From Chitinophagaceae bacterium (GTDB lineage Bacteria; Bacteroidota; Bacteroidia; Chitinophagales; Chitinophagaceae), in the NCBI GenBank assembly GCA_947489175.1, contig CANLED010000162.1, positions 1-5,732 of the forward strand: a DNA stretch of 5,732 nt, given 5' to 3'. Position numbers and translations under genes: made by a program. The notes under the pieces are model-generated. The model searched no databases. It was not told the origin of the DNA and saw only the letters and a list, made by a program, of their open reading frames with translations. This document shows positions 1 to 5,332 of the stretch, piece after piece (within the stretch, counting starts at the first letter, position 1; each line of letters begins with the position of its first letter).

Positions 1-1
1 T

Positions 2-262
2 CAAGTAGATTTAGTTATAGACATGAACAATTGGCAAAGCGTTATCATTTATGGACAATTTGAAGAACTAAAAGACAATAAATCTGATGAAGCAAGGGAA
101 TTGCTTTTCTCAAATGTATTACCGCTTATGACTCAATCAGCCATCCACCAATATCAACATGAGAAAGATCCGCTCACTGAGTTGCCAGACAATAACAGGG
201 TAAAGCCAATCTTTTTTAAAATTAGGATCAATGAAAAAACGGGGAGGTACGAAAAAGAATAA
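2..262 (+). CDS. Flavin-nucleotide-binding protein, pyridoxamine 5'-phosphate oxidase-like (3' end only)
   Basis: The reading frame is open to the left edge (codons before the first visible ATG at 23 read QVDLVID), so this is the C-terminal part of a longer gene and the ATG at 23 is almost certainly internal. The visible part reads NNWQSVIIYGQFEEL, then an acidic/helical stretch and a basic C-terminus with KPIFFKIRINEKTGR. The W-x-SV-x-x-x-G-x-x-E-E pattern followed by 'FxIxIxExTGR' is what one sees in the split-barrel FMN-binding family that includes NimA-type nitroimidazole-resistance proteins and PNPOx-like proteins. These bind FMN as cytosolic dimers and usually have poorly known substrates. 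The FMN-binding N-terminal half is outside the window, so the substrate class cannot be judged. The stop is TAA at 260-262, followed by a long AT-rich spacer. Family assignment is fairly secure; the function is not. Confidence 0.72.
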   Translation, partial: QVDLVIDMNNWQSVIIYGQFEELKDNKSDEARELLFSNVLPLMTQSAIHQYQHEKDPLTELPDNNRVKPIFFKIRINEKTGRYEKE

Positions 263-424
263 AAATTATGGTTAGTAGACTTTCAGACTGGGAGGCAAAT
301 AATAAACCAATCCTGACTATCTGATTATCGGATTATTAGCCGTTCTAAATCACTAAATAGAAATACGAAAAGAACCCAATTGCTCAAATCATAAAATCTA
401 TACAATGGTTAGACAACCAATAAG

Positions 425-453
425 CTAAAAAACTAATAAATTTGTTTTTTTAG
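425..453. repeat. Weak inverted repeat in spacer
   Basis: The left arm CTAAAAAAC (425-433) faces the right arm GTTTTTTTAG (444-453), which has one extra T, across a 10-base loop. Only two G-C pairs close the stem. It is followed by a T-rich run, so a weak terminator for the upstream flavin-protein gene is possible, but chance pairing in A/T-rich DNA is equally likely. It overlaps the candidate -7 box at 437-444. Confidence 0.25.
437..444 (+). promoter_or_regulatory. Candidate -7 box upstream of the Hpt-like gene
   Basis: TAAATTTG matches the Bacteroidota -7 consensus TAnnTTTG exactly. No good TTTG lies about 19 bases upstream; the nearest resemblance is the TT of GGTTAG near 407-412. If real, it would give a leader of a little over 100 bases before the ATG at 567. 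In DNA this AT-rich the motif can occur by chance, so this is only a candidate. Confidence 0.25.
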
Positions 454-566
454 TATTGTTTTTATGTTAAGAGACTTAGAACTCATTGATTGTACGTATT
501 TTTACTAAATCTATGTGTTAATACAATATTTTTAATAAATTTTAGTTTAATCTATAGATATTTAAA

Positions 567-902
567 ATGAACTTTAAAAGGCTAAATAATATGACTGGTA
601 TGGATCCTGTGCTTAATCGCAGGATTGCTACTATTTTTGTAACAGAATTTGACTCATTCAGAAGGTGTCTTTTAGAATTAATCAACATTGAGTCTGTTGA
701 TGATTTTCAATTTAACCTACACAAAATCAGACCGAGTCTCATTATTTTCGAACTCGATAAATTGGTTAAACAATTCGAAAACTTATCTCGCAGAAAAAAA
801 GATGGTAATTTAGTATCTGATCAAGATTCAGAGTTTATAACAGCCATATCGGAAACAGACTTACAAATTTCAAATGTGAGAGAATTCTTGAATTCGTTAT
901 AA
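567..902 (+). CDS. Small Hpt-like (histidine phosphotransfer) protein
   Basis: This is a 111-residue, probably cytosolic protein with no signal peptide or membrane segment. The centre reads as an Hpt helix: FNLHKIRPSL at about 49-58 followed by IIFELDKLVKQFENL. His52 is the candidate phospho-acceptor, with Arg55 at +3 (usually Lys), Pro56 at +4 (usually Gly) and Ser57 at +5. The HK-x-K/R-PS form is the version I associate with short Hpt proteins of Bacteroidota. An amphipathic helix precedes it (residues 20-40, IFVTEFDSFRRCLLELI), and a C-terminal helix follows, fitting the four-helix bundle and the usual 100-120 residue length. Hpt proteins carry phosphate from a hybrid kinase's receiver to a final response regulator. 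The neighbour ending five bases away on the other strand is a response regulator, which supports the reading. ATG 567 was chosen; ATGs at 591 and 600 are possible and would not remove the domain. There is no evident Shine-Dalgarno, as is usual in this phylum. Family call is from motif only. Confidence 0.6.
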   Translation: MNFKRLNNMTGMDPVLNRRIATIFVTEFDSFRRCLLELINIESVDDFQFNLHKIRPSLIIFELDKLVKQFENLSRRKKDGNLVSDQDSEFITAISETDLQISNVREFLNSL

Positions 903-907
903 TTAGG

Positions 908-1567
908 CTAATCTGCCATTCTCGAATTCCCATAATACCTGTGAAAAGCCTCTACACGGTTGTTTACGTGAAGCTTCTTGTATATGTGATAAACGTGCTT
1001 TCTCACTGTTTCTTGAGATATTTCCAATTTAGCGGCAATCTCTTTGTATAAATTGCCTTTGACAAGATGTTCGAGAATTTCAGATTCCCGGGCAGATAAA
1101 TTCTCAATCTTCTCAACTTTCGCTTCCTCTTTTTTTCTAAAGCTTGCAACTACCTTTGATGCAATTTGGCTAGACATAGGAGCACCTCCAAGGTAAAGAT
1201 CTTTTAAGGCAGCTAATAAGTCAGCCGGCCTAGTTTTCTTTAAAATATAACCATTTGCCCCAACAGATAACGCCTCAAATATTTTCTCAGGATCTTCATA
1301 AACAGTACACATCATAAAAAGAACTTCTGGGCATTTTTCCTTTAAAATCCGCACAGCTTCTATGCCATTCATTTTCCCCATATTGATATCCATCAACACT
1401 ACGTCGGGCCGTATTTGAGGAATCCCCTCTACAGCAAGCTCCCCAGACTCATAAGATCCTACCATTGAATAGCCCTCAGCATTAACAATAATTTGCTCTA
1501 ATGCCAATTTGATGAATTGGTTATCTTCAACAATACACACCTTAATATCACGGTTTAACTCGTTCAT
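908..1567 (-). CDS. Response regulator, NarL/FixJ family (receiver + LuxR-type HTH)
   Basis: This 219-residue DNA-binding response regulator has a receiver domain at residues 8-125. Glu14/Asp15 form the acidic pocket, Asp60 (in VVLMDINMG) is the phospho-acceptor, Thr88 is the switch residue and Lys110 the conserved lysine. A charged linker (about 144-156) follows. The LuxR/GerE-type helix-turn-helix spans 157-212, beginning LSARESEILEHL, with a recognition helix around SQETVRKHVYHIYKKL. All phosphorylation residues are present, so it should be a functional two-component output; the Pro usually following the MDxxM element is Gly here. The frame continues upstream to a TTG at 1615, but ATG 1567 starts directly before the receiver, is preceded by a purine-rich AAAAAGAAAAG, and suits a possible promoter at 1597-1624. 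It lies 82 bp downstream of rsmG on the same strand and converges on the Hpt-like gene with a 5-bp gap. No sensor kinase is in the window. Its target genes cannot be inferred. Confidence 0.93.
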   Translation of the reverse strand: MNELNRDIKVCIVEDNQFIKLALEQIIVNAEGYSMVGSYESGELAVEGIPQIRPDVVLMDINMGKMNGIEAVRILKEKCPEVLFMMCTVYEDPEKIFEALSVGANGYILKKTRPADLLAALKDLYLGGAPMSSQIASKVVASFRKKEEAKVEKIENLSARESEILEHLVKGNLYKEIAAKLEISQETVRKHVYHIYKKLHVNNRVEAFHRYYGNSRMAD

Positions 1568-1596
1568 CTTTTCTTTTTGGTAAGCTTGCCATATTT

Positions 1597-1624
1597 CAAA
1601 CTCATAAGCCAACAAATTATCAAA
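1597..1624 (-). promoter_or_regulatory. Possible promoter of the response regulator
   Basis: Read on the minus strand, TTTG (1621-1624) is followed after 16 bases by TGAGTTTG (1597-1604), which differs from the Bacteroidota -7 consensus TAnnTTTG at one position. The spacing is slightly shorter than the typical 17-23. It would place the transcript start some 25 bases before the ATG at 1567 and would exclude the upstream TTG at 1615. This would let the regulator be expressed apart from rsmG. The match is imperfect. Confidence 0.25.
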
Positions 1625-1649
1625 ACTTATCCAATTAAAATGCTAATTA

Positions 1650-2297
1650 TTATACAGGAACATAGAGAATAAATTTTTCCGTAAAATAATCCTCATGAAA
1701 AAAAGATTTTATTTCTATGCTGTGTGGTCTGAGTCCAGACGCAGCTATCTCCTCTGTTAAATCACCTCCCTTCAAACAAATAAGTCCGTTTTTGTAATCC
1801 TCTAGTTTTCGTTCATTCCTCAGCAATGGTTTTCCCCACTTCCACAATTCTTGTAGTGGCGCAACAGCCCTTGAAACAGCGAAATCAAATTTTCTTCCTT
1901 TGATAGACTCAACCCGCCCATGATGGGCTTCAACATTTTTCAACCCTAATGCGTTTGAAATCTCATTGACTACTTTAATTTTTTTAGCGATTGAATCAGA
2001 CAAGTAGAAATTAACTTCAGGGAAAAAAATTGCAAGTGGGATGCCAGGAAAACCACCTCCCGTTCCGATATCTACTATATCTAATCCAGCCTGAAAAGGG
2101 AATTGAGCAGCTATAGCTAACGAGTGCAAAACATGTTTTTGATACAATGAATCAATGTCCTTTCGAGAGATGACATTAATTTTTTCATTCCACTCGCCAT
2201 ATAAATCTTTTAGCCTGTGAAGTTGATCCAATTGTTGATCAGAAAAATCAGTAAAATACTTTGTAATTAACTCCAATGGGGTTTGGGTTTTTTCCAT
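1650..2297 (-). CDS. rsmG: 16S rRNA (guanine-N7)-methyltransferase RsmG (GidB)
   Basis: A 215-residue SAM-dependent methyltransferase that, by family knowledge, makes m7G527 (E. coli numbering) in 16S rRNA; its loss in other bacteria gives low-level streptomycin resistance. Visible signatures: YGEWNEKINVISRKD at 33-47, HVLHSL at 55-60, the SAM-binding loop DIGTGGGFPGIPLA at 76-89, SDSIAKKIKVV at 100-110 and SRAVAPL at 142-148. Length is normal. The frame extends upstream to a GTG at 2345, but those 16 residues are hydrophobic and coincide with the glycosyltransferase coding sequence; the ATG at 2297 gives the expected N-terminus (MEKTQTPLELITKYF), so I use it. This start lies inside the end of the glycosyltransferase gene (31-bp overlap in another frame), which suggests one transcript and coupled translation. 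The response regulator follows 82 bp downstream. Identification is secure. Confidence 0.96.
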   Translation of the reverse strand: MEKTQTPLELITKYFTDFSDQQLDQLHRLKDLYGEWNEKINVISRKDIDSLYQKHVLHSLAIAAQFPFQAGLDIVDIGTGGGFPGIPLAIFFPEVNFYLSDSIAKKIKVVNEISNALGLKNVEAHHGRVESIKGRKFDFAVSRAVAPLQELWKWGKPLLRNERKLEDYKNGLICLKGGDLTEEIAASGLRPHSIEIKSFFHEDYFTEKFILYVPV

Positions 2298-3382
2298 AAT
2301 GCTGACATAAAATAAATATAATAAAAAAACATCCACAGGTCCCACAACAAAAAGAATGGAAATAAATCCTTCTCACCAAGCTTTTTCATGGCCCTATAAA
2401 AAACAATGCTTTGAACCAATAACCTTACTGAAAATATTCCTAAAATTATTTTCCAATCAAACATAAGAAATCCAAGAACCAATGACGGATAAAACAAAAC
2501 ATGGGTAATCATGTACCACCCAAGTAGCCATTTGTGCTTGAATTTATAGTATTTTCCAGTTCCATTGTGACGTCGTTTCTGAGACATCCATTCTTTCCAA
2601 CTGTTGGGAGGAGAAGACAACGTAAATGCATCTTTATCAATCACAACGGCCGTATTTTTTGAAGTGGCACAAGCATTGACAAACAAGTCGTCGTCGCCTC
2701 CTGGAATGTGGTGGTGAGCAGCAAATCCTTTCTGCTTGAAGAACAATGCTTTTTTATATGCCAAATTTCTTCCAACACCCATATATGGTTTACCAGCCAA
2801 CGCAAAAGAAAAATATTGTATAGCTGTGTGAAATGCATCAAATCTTACCATCCAATTAAGCAACCCTTTTTTCTTTTTGTACGCTCCATAACCCAATACG
2901 ATTTCAATGTCAGGAACAAACGCATCTTGCATAATTTTAAGCCAATGCTCAGAAGAAGGAATACAATCCGCATCAGTCAATAACAAAATTTCATGCTTGG
3001 CCGACTTAATACCCATCGACAAAGGGAATTTCTTTCCAGGGATATGCATTGCCTCTTGCACTAATTCTACAATATGCAGTTGTTTAAAATCTCTATACAA
3101 CCCCTCCAAAAGATATTTAGTATCATCATTAGAGTTGTCGTTTACAACCACTACTTCATGACTGCTCTTATACTGTTGAACCAAAATTCCGGGTAAATTT
3201 CGTGCTATTTCATCTGCTTCATCACGCGCACAAATGACTATGCTCACGGCATTTTCTCTGTTTACTTCATGGGCTTTTTTACGATAGAAAGCCAACAATA
3301 CAAAATACCTAAGATAATAATAAAGCTGTATAAGGGTGACCAGTGAAAGCAAGGCTACGGGCAACCACGATATCTTAATCAT
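2267..3382 (-). CDS. Membrane-anchored family 2 glycosyltransferase
   Basis: A 371-residue GT-A-fold glycosyltransferase. Residues 7-32 form an N-terminal membrane helix, followed by basic residues (RKK). The catalytic domain starts with VSIVICARDEADEI (46-59) and VVVVNDNSNDDT (77-88), which hold the nucleotide-sugar site. LLTDADC (134-140) contains the D-x-D-type metal site, Asp137/Asp139. GGDDDLF (228-234) offers the candidate catalytic base, and QKRRH (268-272) sits where processive enzymes have QxxRW. Two or three further membrane helices follow (about 284-306, 309-331 and 342-362), then a basic tail. This layout fits an inner-membrane enzyme with a cytosolic active site that transfers sugars onto a lipid or growing glycan; donor and acceptor cannot be told from sequence. 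The ATG at 3382 begins directly before the membrane helix. It is the first gene of the minus-strand group and its last 31 bases overlap rsmG. No convincing promoter was found in the 97 bp before it. Confidence 0.92.
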   Translation of the reverse strand: MIKISWLPVALLSLVTLIQLYYYLRYFVLLAFYRKKAHEVNRENAVSIVICARDEADEIARNLPGILVQQYKSSHEVVVVNDNSNDDTKYLLEGLYRDFKQLHIVELVQEAMHIPGKKFPLSMGIKSAKHEILLLTDADCIPSSEHWLKIMQDAFVPDIEIVLGYGAYKKKKGLLNWMVRFDAFHTAIQYFSFALAGKPYMGVGRNLAYKKALFFKQKGFAAHHHIPGGDDDLFVNACATSKNTAVVIDKDAFTLSSPPNSWKEWMSQKRRHNGTGKYYKFKHKWLLGWYMITHVLFYPSLVLGFLMFDWKIILGIFSVRLLVQSIVFYRAMKKLGEKDLFPFFLLWDLWMFFYYIYFMSALWKKPKPHWS

Positions 3383-3443
3383 CCTACGAAGTTAAAGCAG
3401 CAATTCCTATCAATTAAAAGAAATTGAAGAATTTATAGATGTT

Positions 3444-3475
3444 TTTTAAAGAAGTTTTTTCTATCAATATCTTTG
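3444..3475 (+). promoter_or_regulatory. Promoter of folC (TAnnTTTG -7 box)
   Basis: TATCTTTG at 3468-3475 matches the Bacteroidota -7 consensus TAnnTTTG. A T-run at 3442-3447 lies about 20 bases upstream, where TTTG is expected, giving a three-of-four -33 match (TTTT). The box ends only four bases before the ATG at 3480, so the transcript would start at or just around the initiation codon. The site lies in the 97-bp region between folC and the divergent glycosyltransferase gene. Confidence 0.5.
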
Positions 3476-3479
3476 TGTG

Positions 3480-4781
3480 ATGAATTACTTTGACTGCATC
3501 AATTTCCTTTACTCAAAACTACCCATGTTCAGTAGAATTGGACATGCTGCATATAAGCACGACCTTTCCAATACCCTCGAAATTTGCCGTTTTCTCAACA
3601 ACCCTGAAAAGAAATTTAAAACAATTCATATTGCCGGCACCAATGGAAAAGGATCTGTAAGCCACATGATTGCATCAATTTTTCAATCTGCCGGCTATAA
3701 AACAGGCTTGTACACTTCTCCACACCTCCACGATTTCAGGGAAAGGATTAGAATTAATGGTGAAATGATTAATGAAGATGAAGTAATCGCTTTTACAAAG
3801 AAAATCACCCCCCTCATTAACGAAATTGAACCATCTTTTTTCGAAGTTACGGTGGGAATGGCTTTTGATTATTTCAGCAAAGAAAATGTAGACATTGCTA
3901 TTATTGAAACGGGTTTAGGTGGCAGGTTAGACAGTACGAATGTCATCCAGCCAGAAATAAGCATCATCACAAATATTGGGTTAGACCATACCCATATTCT
4001 GGGAAATACAATAGAACTAATAGCTGCTGAAAAAGCTGGGATTATCAAAGATGAAACACCCGTGGTGATAGGAAAAGCAAACTCTTCAACCCGAAAAATA
4101 TTTTTAGCAAAAGCTGAGGAAACGCAATCCAAAATCTTTTTTGCAGAAGACCGATATTCATCTACATCCCAATACTTATCGCCAGACATAATTTCAATCC
4201 AATTAACGCGTAAAGACACCCAAGGGGTAAATACATTCGAGGCTGATTTGCCGGGACTCTATCAGCAAGAAAATCTAAAAACAGTGTTAACCTCTATAGA
4301 TATACTACGAGAAAAAGGATGGGAGCTAAATGATGAAGCTATAAAAAATGGTATTCGTTTCGCCAAAAAGAACACCGGTTTGCTTGGGCGTTGGGATATC
4401 ATAAGATCAAATCCATTGCTAATTGCTGATGTAGCACACAATATTGATGGGTTAACCAAGCTTCTTGAACAAATAAAAATATCCAAGTTTGAATCGCTTC
4501 ATGTTGTTGTTGGGTTTTCGGCTGACAAAGACTTTGACAGTTTGCTTAAACTGCTTCCTATTGGAGCAACCTATTATTTTACGCAGGCAAATATCCCAAG
4601 GGCATTGAATGTAGGCACGCTAAAAGAACATGCTAATAAATTGAATTTAACAGGAACCACCCATGAAAATGTAAATGATTCCATTGAAGCTGCGCTGCAT
4701 AAAGCTAATGTAGATGACTTAATTATAGTCTGCGGAAGCATTTTTGTGGTAGGAGAAATTGATAGACAAAAATTTAATTAA
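3480..4781 (+). CDS. folC: Folylpolyglutamate synthase / dihydrofolate synthase FolC
   Basis: A 433-residue cytosolic Mur-ligase-type enzyme. In the family it adds L-glutamate to dihydropteroate and/or to tetrahydrofolates with ATP, making and retaining folate cofactors. The N-terminus (LPMFSRIGHAAYKHDLSNT) is the typical FolC opening. The P-loop is GTNGKGS at 53-59. YTSPHLHDFRERI (78-90) follows. ETGLGGRLDSTN is at 143-154, and NIGLDHTHILG (165-175) leads into AAEKAGIIK (182-190). Glu143, His170 and Lys185 sit where the family has its metal ligands and carbamylated lysine. GRWD (about 303-306) and DVAHN (317-321) mark the C-terminal glutamate-ligase domain. Nothing is truncated. ATG 3480 is preferred over the adjacent GTG at 3477. 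Whether both activities are present cannot be decided here; most bacterial FolC proteins have both. It overlaps the convergent Nudix gene by four bases. Confidence 0.97.
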   Translation: MNYFDCINFLYSKLPMFSRIGHAAYKHDLSNTLEICRFLNNPEKKFKTIHIAGTNGKGSVSHMIASIFQSAGYKTGLYTSPHLHDFRERIRINGEMINEDEVIAFTKKITPLINEIEPSFFEVTVGMAFDYFSKENVDIAIIETGLGGRLDSTNVIQPEISIITNIGLDHTHILGNTIELIAAEKAGIIKDETPVVIGKANSSTRKIFLAKAEETQSKIFFAEDRYSSTSQYLSPDIISIQLTRKDTQGVNTFEADLPGLYQQENLKTVLTSIDILREKGWELNDEAIKNGIRFAKKNTGLLGRWDIIRSNPLLIADVAHNIDGLTKLLEQIKISKFESLHVVVGFSADKDFDSLLKLLPIGATYYFTQANIPRALNVGTLKEHANKLNLTGTTHENVNDSIEAALHKANVDDLIIVCGSIFVVGEIDRQKFN

Positions 4782-5332
4782 TATTTCAATTCCCCCAGCT
4801 TTTCTAAAGCATAAAAAAGTGCTGTAGCATGCATGCTTTGTATAATTTCATTCTTTCTCAACATTTCTTTTACCTCATCAAGCTTTAACAAATGGACTTC
4901 AATTTCTTCAAACTCATCAAGAGATTGTACTGATTCTTTTTTTCCACCCTGAGCTAAAAAAAAATGCATCCAATTATTATGTGTAGATGGATTTGCAGAT
5001 GTTTTTCCAATATATTGGTATGAGGTAAATACATAACCCGTTTCTTCCTTCAACTCCCTTGCAATTGCCTCTTCCAATGAAGCATCTTCAGGATCCACAC
5101 ATCCACCTGGAATCTCCATCATGGTTAATCCTAATGCATGCCGGTATTGCTTTTCAAAAATAAAATCACCTTCCTCTGTAATCGCCACTGCCGTTACCCA
5201 ATTAGGAAACTCATAGACATAATAAGGATCAATGATTTTTCCATCACCCCGCTCACATCGGTCTTTTCTTACGGTAAACCACAAGTCTTTAAATAAATAA
5301 TCAGACTTCAACAATTTCCAATTCATATCCAT
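4778..5332 (-). CDS. Nudix hydrolase, ADP-ribose pyrophosphatase-like
   Basis: A 184-residue cytosolic Nudix protein that would hydrolyse a nucleoside diphosphate linked to another group (ADP-ribose or a nucleotide sugar are family precedents; the substrate here is unknown). Visible elements: FPNWVTAVAITEEG (42-55), EKQYRH (60-65), EIPGG (73-77) and the Nudix helix RELKEETGY (92-100). The loop between the Gly and the REUxEExGU core is one residue longer than the classical GX5EX7 pattern, and no Glu falls exactly on the first-Glu position (DPEDASLEEAIA). The catalytic Glu residues of the core are intact, so activity is expected. ATG 5332 shares its A with the TAA stop of the upstream FkbM-type gene (TAATG), implying translational coupling; an ATG two codons later is an alternative start. 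The stop codon lies within TTAATTAA and overlaps that of convergent folC. Confidence 0.93.
   Translation of the reverse strand: MDMNWKLLKSDYLFKDLWFTVRKDRCERGDGKIIDPYYVYEFPNWVTAVAITEEGDFIFEKQYRHALGLTMMEIPGGCVDPEDASLEEAIARELKEETGYVFTSYQYIGKTSANPSTHNNWMHFFLAQGGKKESVQSLDEFEEIEVHLLKLDEVKEMLRKNEIIQSMHATALFYALEKLGELKY

Larger units (their letters stand above)
263..566. other. AT-rich intergenic spacer
   Basis: This 304-bp stretch has no reading frame that resembles a protein. It becomes very AT-rich from about 420 onward. It contains one exact match to the Bacteroidota -7 pattern (437-444) and a weak A/T inverted repeat (425-453), both listed separately. I see no tRNA, riboswitch or strong GC hairpin. 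The right half presumably holds the promoter and leader of the small gene at 567, and the left half the end of the upstream transcript. Confidence 0.6.

Noticed and set aside
880..929. Three GAATTC sites and short inverted arms (GAATTCG at 890-896 with CGAATTC at 923-929) at the Hpt/regulator junction
   Set aside because: I considered a bidirectional terminator, but the arms are short, the loop is long, alternative pairings compete, and no T-run follows; most of it is coding sequence.
1568..1615. Extension of the response regulator to a TTG start at 1615
   Set aside because: The 16 added residues do not resemble a receiver N-terminus, the start codon is TTG, and the extension overlaps the possible promoter; ATG 1567 lies directly before the first receiver strand.
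2298..2345. Extension of RsmG to a GTG start at 2345
   Set aside because: The extra residues are a hydrophobic out-of-frame reading of the glycosyltransferase C-terminal region; the ATG at 2297 gives the expected family N-terminus and length.
2641..3161. Several 66-91 codon open frames on both strands inside the glycosyltransferase gene
   Set aside because: They lie wholly within a well-supported coding sequence, have no recognisable domain, and their composition follows from the real gene read in other frames.
3383..3443. Promoter for the divergent glycosyltransferase gene
   Set aside because: On the minus strand I found no TAnnTTTG with acceptable spacing, only partial matches, so no site is listed.
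3869..4486. Two minus-strand open frames (116 and 74 codons) inside folC
   Set aside because: Antisense shadows of conserved FolC sequence with no family resemblance and no start context.
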